From Pseudomonadota bacterium (GTDB taxonomy: Bacteria > Pseudomonadota > Gammaproteobacteria > Steroidobacterales > Steroidobacteraceae), in assembly GCA_023417315.1 (NCBI GenBank), contig JAEZFW010000068.1:62001-126000 (forward strand): DNA of 64,000 bases, in the 5' to 3' direction. Both the position numbers and the translations under genes were made by a program. The number at the start of each line of letters is the position of its first letter. Position 1 is the first letter of the stretch. Below are positions 50,411 to 59,071 of this stretch, piece after piece. The notes below the pieces were generated by a model that was not told the origin of the DNA, searched no databases, and saw only the letters and a program-made list of their open reading frames with translations.

Positions 50411-51241
50411 TCAGCAGAGCTTTCTGGCGCGCTCGCGATCGAGCCATTCCACCGCGTCGGCTGGCTCGCACTGCGCAGCCTGTTCCAGCAGCGCTTCGAT
50501 CTCATCTGCGTACGCGGCCTCATTCAATCGACGCAGCGCGTGCGCGTACTCAACCTTGACCACCGGCGCACGGGGTGCGAGCTTCAGCGCTTTCCGAAAG
50601 TGCTCCATCGCTTTGTCGCTGCTCGCGCCGTAGGTAAGCCGAGCAGCAAGTGAACCTAGCTTGGCCACGATTTCGGAGTGGTACACGCCGAGGGCAGTAT
50701 GTGCATCGGCGTGCTTGGGTTCGAGGCTCAAAGCTCGATGAAGACCCTTCTCGATCTTGCCTGCGAAACCCTGGGCGAGCGCCTCGGCTATCGAGATGCG
50801 CTGGCCATAGCGTCCCATCGTGAATGCATACAGGTAATGCGCGTTCGTATCTTCTGGGAGACGCTCGACAATGTCCCTGGCGCGGATCGACGCTTCATAC
50901 AAAAGCTTCTCCGCGTACTGCGCATTCTTCTCGACTGCCGTCGCATAAATACCAGCCGCCTTGAGCGCAACAGCAAATCCGGGCAGGCCCACTTGCGATC
51001 CCAATTCGAAGGCGCGCTGAAGATCGCCGGCATGAAACGCGCGCCAGGCGTCTTGGACTGTTGCGACTGCCTCCTTCGCACGACTTGATCCGTCGTTTGC
51101 AGCGAACCGGTCCCGTAGGGTCGCTGCTGTTGGAAACGGCTCACAGTCGCCGCGGTGCAGTCGCGCCCACTGACTCTTCAACGCCGCTCCGCCGAAGTCG
51201 AACGACGGTAGACGTTCCACTGCTGACCATTTCCGCTTCAT
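50411..51241 (-). CDS. TPR-repeat protein, unknown function
   Basis: 276 residues from the ATG at 51239-51241; a longer in-frame start adds 31 unlikely residues. Repeats in the style of tetratricopeptides are seen: DAWRAFHAGDLQRAFELG (about 62-80), the GIYATAV...AEKLLYEASIRARDI helices, and ALSLEPKHADAHTALGVYH and AMEHFRKALKLAPRAPVVKVEYAHAL later. There is no clear signal peptide. It resembles hypothetical proteins annotated as having a TPR fold and hydrophobic groove for partner binding. It is convergent with the diguanylate cyclase, so a functional link is not implied. Confidence 0.72.
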   Translation of the reverse strand: MKRKWSAVERLPSFDFGGAALKSQWARLHRGDCEPFPTAATLRDRFAANDGSSRAKEAVATVQDAWRAFHAGDLQRAFELGSQVGLPGFAVALKAAGIYATAVEKNAQYAEKLLYEASIRARDIVERLPEDTNAHYLYAFTMGRYGQRISIAEALAQGFAGKIEKGLHRALSLEPKHADAHTALGVYHSEIVAKLGSLAARLTYGASSDKAMEHFRKALKLAPRAPVVKVEYAHALRRLNEAAYADEIEALLEQAAQCEPADAVEWLDRERARKLC

Positions 51242-51641
51242 GCGTAAATAGTAATGCCGATCCGTTACGTCGCGTTCGTGTAGCCTCGTAGGAAAGGACA
51301 CCCTTTCCGTATCGCTGCAGCTGCCCCCGCCCACCTACGCTCCAGCTATCTGCTACATGGAGTTTGGGACATAGGAGATCGCGATATATGCGCGGCCCAG
51401 TACGTTGCGATCATCAGCGGAATCCTCGCTGGAGTGACGACGAGCGCTCACTGGGGACCCACTGAATACTTGACGACGTATCACGCAGACGCTGTTAGCG
51501 GCGCGACGAGCGGAGTCGGCCGCTTTTATCTATGATCCGAGGAAACTTGTCACGCAGTGACACGCTACTGATTTCACAAAGCTTAAGCGCGAGATGAAGC
51601 GGGGTGGTAGGCGATGCACGTACATGTAAGTAACTCGTCAA
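51242..51641. other. Intergenic region, no feature seen
   Basis: 400 bases, slightly richer in A and T than the surrounding genes. No ORF with a ribosome site, repeat or clear promoter was found. It contains the promoter of the TPR gene at one end. Confidence 0.4.
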
Positions 51642-52064
51642 TCAGATGCGCCTACGCTGCTCCACGCGATCGGCGATCTTGGCACGCAGCGCGACGTCTA
51701 CAGCCATGAGCTCCGCAATCTGATTGAATTCCTCGAGACGCAAGCCGCTGCGCTCGACAGCTTCGATGATCTTTGTTTCGGCCTCTGCCTTGACCTTATT
51801 CGCCGTTTCGGAATCTGTCGTCTGCTTAAGCTCCGCTGCCGCTTGGGCGTGGATCTCCTCTATCTCCAGATACGCGTCCGCGAATTGGTCGATCTTCTTC
51901 TCCTCGAGCGGTGCGACTTCTTTAGGCGTAGGCGTTACAGATTCCGCTGAAGGTGGTGTGGCAGGCGGCTCTTCAACTTGTGCCCACGCGATTGAGACCG
52001 CCAATGAAGTCGCGACGAGCACGCACGCGCGGCGAGGGAGATCGTGCCTGAGAATGTTCAGCAT
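51642..52064 (-). CDS. Secreted DUF4168-like small protein
   Basis: 140 residues with a signal peptide (CVLVATSLAVSIAWAQ, cut after AWA). A proline-rich linker (23-45) leads to a helical domain with IDQFADAYLEIEEIHAQ and EAVERSGLRLEEFNQIAELM, resembling DUF4168, a periplasmic family of unknown role. It contains no cysteine in the mature part. The C-terminus ends in RVEQRRRI. It is isolated by long spacers on both sides. Confidence 0.68.
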   Translation of the reverse strand: MLNILRHDLPRRACVLVATSLAVSIAWAQVEEPPATPPSAESVTPTPKEVAPLEEKKIDQFADAYLEIEEIHAQAAAELKQTTDSETANKVKAEAETKIIEAVERSGLRLEEFNQIAELMAVDVALRAKIADRVEQRRRI

Positions 52065-52453
52065 CGCTTAGCCTCGAAATAGCCGCTCGTAACGAAGCAA
52101 TACATCGCATCGGCAGCGAGTTCCGGCCGAGGAAAGCCACAGTGGATTCAAGACCTACGAATATCGCGGGAAATTTTGCAGATATTTCATAGGCCTATTT
52201 AACGAATACGAGATGGCACTTTAGCTCCGACAGGCTTCTGCTGAATTCGTAGGAGCGTTCAGGTCTTTTACTTGCCTTTCGAAGTCGCAGGAGTATATTC
52301 GGGCGCTAGATGCTTGAGCTGACAAAGAAACGCTGCTCAGCAAATCTAAAGTAACTTCTCAACATTTGGTTACCGCTTGTAAGCGACTCAGGTTGGACCA
52401 CCCTGCAGCTCCGTAAGCGGTTCCTTGCCATCAGTGTTCGGGGGTAAGTTGCA
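52065..52453. other. AT-richer intergenic region, divergent promoters
   Basis: 389 bases, clearly lower in GC than the surroundings, between divergent DUF4168-like and hypothetical genes. It includes runs such as GAAATTTTGCAGATATTTCAT. Promoters must lie here but no element could be fixed, and no RNA gene was recognised. Confidence 0.4.
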
Positions 52454-52792
52454 ATGAGCAACGCCTGGGAGAACTTTTTCGCCGCGACCGCAATGCTCGC
52501 CTCGGCCGGTCCGATCAAGCAACGCCTGGTCGACGCCTATCGCATGCATTTGGAGTCGTTGGACCAAGACGACCTTCCAAAGGAGATCCGCGAGGAGTTC
52601 TCCTCGATATCGAGCTCGATGCAGTGCGTTCGCCCAATGCGCGGTGAAACGGCCGTGCAAGCGACAGTTCGCAAGATGTCTGATCTCGAGGCTGGCCGTA
52701 TCGCGGCTCGCATCGTGAGCATGCTTGGCGTGATCGCCCGACAGCAAAATGTACAGCGCGCTCCGAAATTGCGCGCCGTGGGCGACGAGTAA
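52454..52792 (+). CDS. Small hypothetical protein
   Basis: 112 residues with a GGGGGTAAG ribosome site. It is not recognised. The sequence is helical and charged (PIKQRLVDAYRMHLESLDQDDLPKEIREEF, then VRKMSDLEAGRIAARIVSML). No membrane span or signal. The next gene downstream is on the opposite strand, a TIR-like protein. A function cannot be offered. Confidence 0.65.
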   Translation: MSNAWENFFAATAMLASAGPIKQRLVDAYRMHLESLDQDDLPKEIREEFSSISSSMQCVRPMRGETAVQATVRKMSDLEAGRIAARIVSMLGVIARQQNVQRAPKLRAVGDE

Positions 52793-52893
52793 GCTTCAGA
52801 GGTCGACTGGAATCGGCGGGTAATCACCCGCCACGCTCGCCTACGCGCCGAGCAAACCGCGGGGTGATCGCCGTGCACACCCCGTCAGCAGGC

Positions 52894-53355
52894 TCAATCG
52901 AGCTTGAAATCGATGACATCCCAGCGTGCCGTATCCTCGTGCCGAGCCTGGCGACGGATCGCATCGGCTATTGAACGCTCGTTCCATTCGATCACTTCAT
53001 CCGCGAGCGCCTCGAGCTGCACGGGAATCTTCGCTTTCAGACCGAAAAATTCGAGGACGATGATGGGTTTGTCGAGCCCCTTGGCACAGTTGAGCTGAAA
53101 GTCGATCCATTGCTCGTTGTGCTTGTATTGGCCCGCGGGGACAATCACGACCTCGGAGAGATTGATCTGTTTGCGCAGCTCGTCCTTCATCGCCTCCGAG
53201 CTTCCGCCGAGCTGGCGCTCCGGATCACTGCAATTTCGATAATAGAAATTGTGCGAGCTTTCGAGGTACTCGAAGACACGGTGATAATCGTCCGATGGCG
53301 CAAACACGTGACTCACGAACACGCGCACCGGATTTTGCTGAGAGATACTGCTCAC
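52894..53355 (-). CDS. Solo TIR-like (MTH538/ThsB-type) protein
   Basis: 153 residues. The fold is indicated by VRVFVSHVFAPSDDYHRVFEYL, then INLSEVVIVPAGQYKHNEQWIDFQLNCA, LDKPIIVLEF and the closing VIEWNERSIADAIRRQ. This beta-alpha order, with W-I-x-x-Q/E-x-x-x-A after the fourth strand, matches the TIR-like DUF1863/MTH538 family that includes Thoeris ThsB signal producers. In ThsB-type proteins the domain makes a NAD-derived signal; here no ThsA effector (SLOG/SIR2) is adjacent, so defence is unproven. The catalytic Glu is not obvious at the usual place (WIDFQLNCA has Gln where Glu is common). Confidence 0.7.
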   Translation of the reverse strand: MSSISQQNPVRVFVSHVFAPSDDYHRVFEYLESSHNFYYRNCSDPERQLGGSSEAMKDELRKQINLSEVVIVPAGQYKHNEQWIDFQLNCAKGLDKPIIVLEFFGLKAKIPVQLEALADEVIEWNERSIADAIRRQARHEDTARWDVIDFKLD

Positions 53356-53525
53356 CCCTGGCTCCCGTTGCGATTGTCCGCAACATGGTTTCTACGCTTG
53401 AATTCTAATGCAGAAAGCGCCTATCGCGACGTTTATAGCCGTAGGCGAGCGCCCCAGCGCGCGCAGGCGACAGCTCCTATAGAATGCGGCGCTGCGATGC
53501 CGACCCTGCATATCCAGCTTTGAAC

Positions 53526-54266
53526 ATGCGCTTCGTCCTCTACAACATCCGGTATGCAACCGGCACGGGCCCTGCTTTCCACCTGCCGGTCCCAGGCGCC
53601 GGATACTTGCGCAGCAACTCGCGTGTACTCGAGCGCATCACGCAGTATCTGAAGCTGCTCGATCCTGATCTCGTCGGCTTGATCGAGATCGACACCGGGT
53701 CGATCCGCTCAGGGCTCGTCAATCAAGCGAAACAGATCGCGGATTCTCTGGGGCACTACTCCACGTATCAATGCAAGTACGGAGCGACCTCGATCAATCA
53801 CTTGATGCCGATCGTGCGCAAGCAGGCAAATGCATTTCTTGCTGCCCCACGCGTCGAAGGTGAGCGTTTCCACTATTTCGAAACGGGTATCAAGCGCCTC
53901 ATCATCGAGCTCGAGCTCGAGGAAGTCGCGATCTTCCTCGTGCACTTGTCGCTCAAGTTTCGGCACCGACATGATCAGCTTCGCTACCTGCACGAGTTGG
54001 TGAAACGCTCGCGCAAGCCAGTGATCGTTGCGGGCGACTTCAACACGTTCTGGGGCGATCACGAGATTTATCTGTTCATGGAAGCTTCGGGGCTCAAGAA
54101 TGCGAATCGACTCGGATTGCCGTCCTACCCGAGCCGCAATCCACGTAAGGAGCTCGACTTCATCCTGCATTCCAAGGGTATCGAGATCACGCATTTCGAC
54201 GTTCCCGATGTGCGCTTCTCGGACCACCGTCCGCTCATCTGCGACTTCGAAATTCGCAACGGTTGA
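53526..54266 (+). CDS. Endonuclease/exonuclease/phosphatase (EEP) superfamily protein
   Basis: 246 residues from the ATG at 53526 (a start 14 codons upstream is less likely). EEP signatures are the N-terminal RFVLYNIRYATG, DLVGLIEIDTGS with the metal-binding Glu, IVAGDFNTFWGDHE, LDFILHS and the C-terminal FSDHRPLICDF with catalytic Asp-His. There is no signal peptide. Members hydrolyse phosphodiesters or phosphate in nucleic acids, phospholipids or inositol phosphates; which applies is unclear. It is 34 bases before the fadB-like gene and divergent from the TIR-like gene. Confidence 0.88.
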   Translation: MRFVLYNIRYATGTGPAFHLPVPGAGYLRSNSRVLERITQYLKLLDPDLVGLIEIDTGSIRSGLVNQAKQIADSLGHYSTYQCKYGATSINHLMPIVRKQANAFLAAPRVEGERFHYFETGIKRLIIELELEEVAIFLVHLSLKFRHRHDQLRYLHELVKRSRKPVIVAGDFNTFWGDHEIYLFMEASGLKNANRLGLPSYPSRNPRKELDFILHSKGIEITHFDVPDVRFSDHRPLICDFEIRNG

Positions 54267-54300
54267 GCGATCGACTCGCACAAGAAGAAGGGGATCTTGA

Positions 54301-56337
54301 ATGCAAGCGTCAACGGCGTCGACCACGAGCACGCATTGGCACCTCTCGAAGGACGCTGATGGCGTTGCCTGGTTGACCATCGATAAGGCGGGTGCGAGCG
54401 TCAACAGTCTCTCGCGCGACCTGATGCAGGAGCTGCAATCGCACATCGAGGCGATTGAACGCGACCGCCCCAAAGCCCTCATCGTTCGCTCCGCCAAGAA
54501 GGGCTTCATCGCCGGCGCCGATATCAAGGAGTTCCTGACGATTCAGAACGCCGATCAGGCCTACCAGATGATTCGAGGCGGCCAGCAGCTGTTCGATCGT
54601 CTGGCGGCTCTGCCCTGCCCCACGGTTGCCGTCATCAACGGGTTCGCACTCGGAGGCGGCCTGGAACTCGCGCTCGCGTGCCGCTATCGCGTGTGCGTAG
54701 ACGATTCGAGCGCGACGCTCGGGTTTCCGGAAGTTCAACTCGGCGTGCATCCGGGGTTCGGTGGGACGGTGCGCTCGGTGCAACTCATCGGGCCGCTTGC
54801 GGCAATGGACATGATGCTCACGGGCAAGTCGCTCCGGCCGCAGAAAGCGCTCGAGCTTGGACTTGTAGACAAGTTAGCGCCGCGGGCGCAGCTCGATGAA
54901 GTTGCAAAGCAGCTCGCGCTGAGGCCACCGAAAGCGCGCACGCTGGGCTTCAAAGATCGACTGCTAAACGCAGGTCCGGTCCGAGCGATCGTCGCCGGTC
55001 AGATGCGAGCTCGAGTCGCGAAGCGGGCGCGTCCGTCTCACTACCCTGCACCGTATGCCATCGTGGACTTGTGGCAACGTCACGGCGGCCAGGGCGAGCG
55101 GGCGATGGAGGCAGAAGCTCGGTCGATGGCAGGATTGTTGCTCACACCCACCTCACGCAACTTGGTGCGCGTGTTCTTCTTGCAGGATCGCCTGAAATCA
55201 GCGGGTCGCTACGACGGTCCGCCCGCCGCGCACGTTCACGTGGTCGGAGCGGGCGTCATGGGCGGCGACATCGCGACCTGGTGTGCGGCTCGAGGTCTCA
55301 CTGTCACGTTGCAGGATCGCGGCGAGCAGTACATCGCCCCTGCCCTCGCACGCGCTCGCACGTTCTTCGAGAAGCGGTATCCCGACGCGCAGCGACGCGA
55401 TGCCGCGCTGGCAAGACTTCAGGGCGATGTCGCGGGCCAAGGCGTGGCGAATGCGGATATCGTCATCGAAGCCATCTTCGAGAACCTCGATGCCAAGCGC
55501 GAGCTCTACGCTCGGCTCGAGCCGCAAATGAAACCTGATGCGGTGCTGGCGACGAACACCTCGAGCATCGTGCTCGAGCAGCTTGCGGACAAGCTGGCAG
55601 ACCCATCTCGACTCATCGGCTTGCACTTCTTCAACCCGGTCGCTCGCATGCCGCTGATCGAAGTCATTCGTGCCGAGAACAGCAATGTCGAGATGGTCCA
55701 GCGCGGACTCGCGTTCGTGCGCCAGATCGACAAGCTGCCGATCGCGTGTCGAAGCGCGCCGGGCTTTCTCGTGAACCGCGTGCTGATGCCCTATCTGAGC
55801 GAGGCGATTCGAGCGGCGGAGGAAGGCATTCCTCTGGCGCTGATCGATCGAGCGGCCGAGGACTTCGGCATGCCGATGGGCCCGATCGAGCTGGCGGATG
55901 TCGTCGGACTCGATGTCGTGATGAGCGTCGGCAAAGTATTCTTCAAGTCGAACACAGAAGTCCCAAGCGTGCTGTCGACTCGCCACGCACAGAAGCAGTT
56001 CGGCAAGAAGACGGGGCACGGGTTCTACAACTGGGTTGACGATAAGCCGCAGAAGCCGCCGGCCGATGGCAAGACTGCGCCCGACGACCTCGAAGATCGG
56101 CTGCTGCTGCCGCTCGTGAACGAGTGTGTGGCGGTCTTGCGCGAGCAGATCGTCGAAGATCCTGAACTGATCGATGCAGGCGTGATCTTCGGCGCCGGCT
56201 TTGCACCATTTCTGGGAGGGCCGCTCCAGTATGCCCGCGCACGAGGCGTGAATGCGATCGTGGCGAGACTGCAAGAGCTCAAAGAGGCGCACGGAGAGCG
56301 CTTCGCACCCGATCCGGGATGGGACTTGCTCCGATAA
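54301..56337 (+). CDS. FadB/FadJ-type enoyl-CoA hydratase / 3-hydroxyacyl-CoA dehydrogenase
   Basis: 678 residues, shorter than E. coli FadB (729). The crotonase half (1-190) has IAGADIKEF, ALGGGLELALAC with the first catalytic Glu and GFPEVQLGVHPGFGGT with the second. The dehydrogenase half starts near residue 305 with HVVGAGVMGGDIA and has LHFFNPVARMPLIEV with the catalytic His, then two C-terminal helical domains (GFLVNRVLMPYLSEAI, GHGFYNW). The enzyme does two central steps of beta-oxidation. No thiolase gene is adjacent, unlike fadBA. The ribosome site GGGGATC precedes the ATG. It shares fatty acid turnover with the cluster at 14-25 kb. Confidence 0.93.
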   Translation: MQASTASTTSTHWHLSKDADGVAWLTIDKAGASVNSLSRDLMQELQSHIEAIERDRPKALIVRSAKKGFIAGADIKEFLTIQNADQAYQMIRGGQQLFDRLAALPCPTVAVINGFALGGGLELALACRYRVCVDDSSATLGFPEVQLGVHPGFGGTVRSVQLIGPLAAMDMMLTGKSLRPQKALELGLVDKLAPRAQLDEVAKQLALRPPKARTLGFKDRLLNAGPVRAIVAGQMRARVAKRARPSHYPAPYAIVDLWQRHGGQGERAMEAEARSMAGLLLTPTSRNLVRVFFLQDRLKSAGRYDGPPAAHVHVVGAGVMGGDIATWCAARGLTVTLQDRGEQYIAPALARARTFFEKRYPDAQRRDAALARLQGDVAGQGVANADIVIEAIFENLDAKRELYARLEPQMKPDAVLATNTSSIVLEQLADKLADPSRLIGLHFFNPVARMPLIEVIRAENSNVEMVQRGLAFVRQIDKLPIACRSAPGFLVNRVLMPYLSEAIRAAEEGIPLALIDRAAEDFGMPMGPIELADVVGLDVVMSVGKVFFKSNTEVPSVLSTRHAQKQFGKKTGHGFYNWVDDKPQKPPADGKTAPDDLEDRLLLPLVNECVAVLREQIVEDPELIDAGVIFGAGFAPFLGGPLQYARARGVNAIVARLQELKEAHGERFAPDPGWDLLR

Positions 56338-56443
56338 CTGCGTGAATTGAGCATTTATCGTACAGCCGGCGTCGGATTCGCCTGCTACCATCCTCTTCGT
56401 TGAAGATGTCGGGCCCTCGCTCGATGTCCCTCACTGGAGAACC

Positions 56444-57517
56444 ATGGAAAGCAAGCCGATCGATCTTGGCCTGCTGCGGTCGTTTTCTCCTCTCGACGGC
56501 ATGAAGCGAGACAACCTGCACTCGCTCGCCCGCAAGGCTGCTCTGCGCGACCTACCGCTCGGGCGGCTGGTCTTCAAAGAGGGCGAAAACGACAAGCGCA
56601 CGTACTACCTCGTTCGAGGCACTGTCGAATTACTGCACGACGGTCGCCCCGTACTGACCCTGCGCGGCGGAACGCCTGAGGCGCGCAACCCCATCGGCCC
56701 TTCCGTACCACGGCGCTACAGTGGCCGCGTGGTCTCAGACTCTGCGCAATTACTGTCGATCGACAGCGATCTTCTGGACATGATGCTCACCTGGGATCAG
56801 ACCGGTACTTATGTCGTCGATGAGCTCCATCAGCTCGACGATGTGCCAGTCACGGATGACTGGATGACGACACTTCTGCAGTCGAAGGCGTTTCACCGCA
56901 TACCGCCGGCGAACATCCAGGCGATCTTCATGCGCATGCAGCGTGTCGATTACAACGTCGGCGATATCGTCATCAAGCAAGGCGACGAAGGCGATTACTT
57001 CTATGTGATCGTCAAGGGAACCTGTTCGGTGACACGCGAGACGCCTCTCAACAAGGAAGGAATCAAGCTTGCCGAGCTGGCCATTGGTGATACGTTCGGC
57101 GAAGAAGCGTTGATCTCGAATGCGAAACGCAATGCGACCGTGTCGATGCTCACTCCGGGCACGCTCATGCGACTTGCGAAGGATGATTTTCGAACGCTGC
57201 TGAACGAGCCGATGATGGATTGGGTCGACTTTGGGCAGGCGCAGTCGATCGTCGCACGCGGGGGCAAATGGCTCGACGTACGCTTGCCGAGCGAGTTCGA
57301 TGGCTTTCACCTTGACGGCGCCATCAACGTGCCGCTCTACTTCATTCGGTTGAAGATGAAGTCGCTCGATCGCGAGACGCACTACGTCGTGTGCTGCGAC
57401 ACCGGCCGTAGAAGCTCGGCGGCCGCATACATTCTCAACGAACGAGGCTTTCAAGCCTCCGTGCTCAGGAGCGGACTTGCGTCAGTCGAGCCGCGACGGA
57501 AAGTGGTGGGCGAATGA
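56444..57517 (+). CDS. Double cyclic-nucleotide-binding plus rhodanese protein
   Basis: 357 residues. Two CNB domains come first: about 10-135, degenerate, and 145-260 with the phosphate-binding-like cassette IGDTFGEEALISNAKRNATVSML. The C-terminal rhodanese domain (270-350) opens WLDVRLPSEFDGFHLDGAINVP and has the active Cys in VVCCDTGRRSSAAAYIL. There is no DNA-binding helix-turn-helix, so it is not a Crp-type regulator. It could sense cAMP/c-di-GMP and couple it to sulfane transfer, but this is inference. A strong GGAGAACC leader precedes the ATG. It is convergent with the pilZ gene across the heptamer repeats. Confidence 0.88.
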   Translation: MESKPIDLGLLRSFSPLDGMKRDNLHSLARKAALRDLPLGRLVFKEGENDKRTYYLVRGTVELLHDGRPVLTLRGGTPEARNPIGPSVPRRYSGRVVSDSAQLLSIDSDLLDMMLTWDQTGTYVVDELHQLDDVPVTDDWMTTLLQSKAFHRIPPANIQAIFMRMQRVDYNVGDIVIKQGDEGDYFYVIVKGTCSVTRETPLNKEGIKLAELAIGDTFGEEALISNAKRNATVSMLTPGTLMRLAKDDFRTLLNEPMMDWVDFGQAQSIVARGGKWLDVRLPSEFDGFHLDGAINVPLYFIRLKMKSLDRETHYVVCCDTGRRSSAAAYILNERGFQASVLRSGLASVEPRRKVVGE

Positions 57518-57534
57518 TGGAAGGGAATAATGAC

Positions 57535-57560
57535 TAGGGGATAGGGGATAGGGGATAGGG
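57535..57560. repeat. Heptamer tandem repeat TAGGGGA (about 3.7 copies)
   Basis: Three perfect units at 57535-57555 and a partial TAGGG. It is the left arm of a large inverted repeat with 57602-57634. It starts 17 bases after the CNB-rhodanese stop. Confidence 0.92.
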
Positions 57561-57571
57561 AGTGGTCAGAG

Positions 57572-57594
57572 AAAAAACGCGACGGCGTCGTCGC
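57572..57594 (-). terminator. Rho-independent terminator of the fabF-pilZ run
   Basis: On the minus strand GCGACG-ACGC-CGTCGC (57579-57594) forms a perfect 6-bp stem with a 4-base loop, followed by G and TTTTTT (57572-57577). It lies 48 bases after the pilZ stop and would end that operon. GTCAGAG/CTCTGAC (57565-57571 and 57595-57601) extends the inverted symmetry around it. Confidence 0.8.
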
Positions 57595-57601
57595 CTCTGA
57601 C

Positions 57602-57634
57602 TATCCCCTATCCCCTATCCCCTATCCCCTATCC
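57602..57634. repeat. Heptamer tandem repeat TATCCCC (about 4.7 copies), inverted
   Basis: Four perfect units and a partial TATCC, the reverse complement of the TAGGGGA array at 57535. Together they can pair as a stem of about 35 bases with the terminator inside. Confidence 0.92.
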
Positions 57635-57641
57635 GCTTCCC

Positions 57642-57998
57642 TCACATCGTATGCGTCGGCTTATCGCCGCCCAGCGCTCCCGCTAGATAACTTTCGATCT
57701 TGCGTTGCGTGTTGCCGCGATCCTGTTCGCTGAACTGCACGCCAATGCCGGCAGTGCGCTTGCCTTGCGCGCCCTTCGGCGTCATCCAAATCACGCGTCC
57801 CGCGACGGGTAGCTTTTCATCCTCTCCCATGAGATTGAGCAGCATGAACACCTCGTCACCGAGACGATAGTTGCTGTTCGTCGGGATGAAGAGCCCGCCG
57901 TTCTTCACGAATGGCATGTACGCCAGATACAAGGCGCTCTTGTCCTTGATCGTGAGGGTCAGAAGACCGGGTTTGCTGCTGGGCTGACGCATTACCAT
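57642..57998 (-). CDS. pilZ: PilZ-domain protein
   Basis: 118 residues from the ATG at 57996-57998 (57992 is also possible); a longer frame would overlap holB. The core resembles type IV pilus PilZ: KPGLLTLTIKDKSALYLAYMPFVKNGGLFIPT, then EVFMLLNLMGEDEKLPVAGRVIWMTPKGAQGKRTAGIGVQF. The R-x3-R c-di-GMP signature is absent, as in Xanthomonas/Pseudomonas PilZ, which does not bind c-di-GMP. It is needed for pilus assembly with PilB and FimX in known members. Its position after holB is the conserved order in gammaproteobacteria. The operon ends in the hairpin at 57572. Confidence 0.9.
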   Translation of the reverse strand: MVMRQPSSKPGLLTLTIKDKSALYLAYMPFVKNGGLFIPTNSNYRLGDEVFMLLNLMGEDEKLPVAGRVIWMTPKGAQGKRTAGIGVQFSEQDRGNTQRKIESYLAGALGGDKPTHTM

Positions 57999-58003
57999 GC
58001 GTG

Positions 58004-59065
58004 CTATCGACTCCGATTCATCGGTACACCGCGCGGATTTGGCCCCGCCGCGACGGGTGCCAAGACATCCAGCAGCGCGTACAGCCATGAAGTCACGGCA
58101 AGCTCGCGCTGGAGCGCGGTACGGGCGAGTTGCGCTTTTAACGCCCGTGCGCGATCTACCAAACTATAAACGCTGCTTATGTTCAACGTGTGCGACGGGG
58201 TTGGCAAGTGCGTAGACCGGCTGGGGAACGTGATCAATTCGGCATTTCCAGCAAGTACCCCGCGAGCGAGAGAAGCGAGCCATAGATCCACCCACCTCAG
58301 GCGCTCAGGGAGTTGCTCATCCGCCCAAGCCGACGCGACTTGCGTCACATCTGCCCGGCCGGATAGTAGTGCGCCGAGGGATTTTTGCATCTCTTCGTGG
58401 AGCGCGGGAAAGGCGCCTTCCGCATGTTCGAGTGCTCGCAGCGGTGCATGACCGCAGTACTCGAGCACATCGGAGGAGATCTCACGACCGAGCTGCGCGT
58501 GCACCCATTCGCGCGCCTCGTCGGCGCGCGGCGCTGTGACGGAGAGCTTTAAGCAGCGACTGCGCACGGTCGGAAGCAAGCCCGACGGTTGCGAGGTGAC
58601 AAGGATCAGTAGACTTGCGGGCGCAGGCTCTTCGAGCGTCTTCAATAGGCTATTCGCGGCTCCGGGTGTCATCTGATGTGCGGGCTCGACTATCGAGACT
58701 TTGTAGCCCTCTCGATAACTCGTCTTGCTCAAGCGCTCGCACATCGCGCGCACTTGATCGACGGAGATCTGCTGCTTGTCTTCTTCTGGTCTCACCCACC
58801 ACAGGTCGGGGTGCGAGCCCGCATCGATGAGCTTACAGCTCGCGCACTCTCCACACCGGTCGAGAACCTCGGGCCCGCTGCGATCGCACAGCACGGCCGC
58901 GGCAAGCCACGCCGCCAGATGTCTCTTACCGATGCCTTCGGGCCCGTGCACCAACAGAGCGTGCGACATGCGGCCGCTCGTCCATGCGGCCCGCAGCTGC
59001 TCGAGCGTCGGTCGATGCCACGGCAGCGCGCGCGGTACAGGCAGAGTAGGTGCTTCGTTGCTCAT
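58004..59065 (-). CDS. holB: DNA polymerase III delta prime subunit
   Basis: 353 residues. The P-loop is HGPEGIGKRHLA (about residues 40-50), the zinc cluster four Cys lie in LCDRSGPEV then RCGECASCKL, and the Walker B-like SIVEPAHQMTPGAANSLLKTLEEP with the sensor region T-S-Q-P-S-G-L-L-P-T-V-R-S-R follow. Together with tau and delta it forms the clamp loader in replication. It begins 6 bases after tmk and ends 5 bases before the pilZ start, in the usual tmk-holB-pilZ order. The C-terminal third is lineage-specific. Confidence 0.93.
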   Translation of the reverse strand: MSNEAPTLPVPRALPWHRPTLEQLRAAWTSGRMSHALLVHGPEGIGKRHLAAWLAAAVLCDRSGPEVLDRCGECASCKLIDAGSHPDLWWVRPEEDKQQISVDQVRAMCERLSKTSYREGYKVSIVEPAHQMTPGAANSLLKTLEEPAPASLLILVTSQPSGLLPTVRSRCLKLSVTAPRADEAREWVHAQLGREISSDVLEYCGHAPLRALEHAEGAFPALHEEMQKSLGALLSGRADVTQVASAWADEQLPERLRWVDLWLASLARGVLAGNAELITFPSRSTHLPTPSHTLNISSVYSLVDRARALKAQLARTALQRELAVTSWLYALLDVLAPVAAGPNPRGVPMNRSR

Positions 59066-59071
59066 CGGGGG

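Noticed and set aside
55198..56391. 397-residue minus-strand frame within the fadB-like gene
   Set aside because: Shadow of the strongly biased fadB-like coding strand; composition is Arg/His/Gln-rich and no motif is seen.
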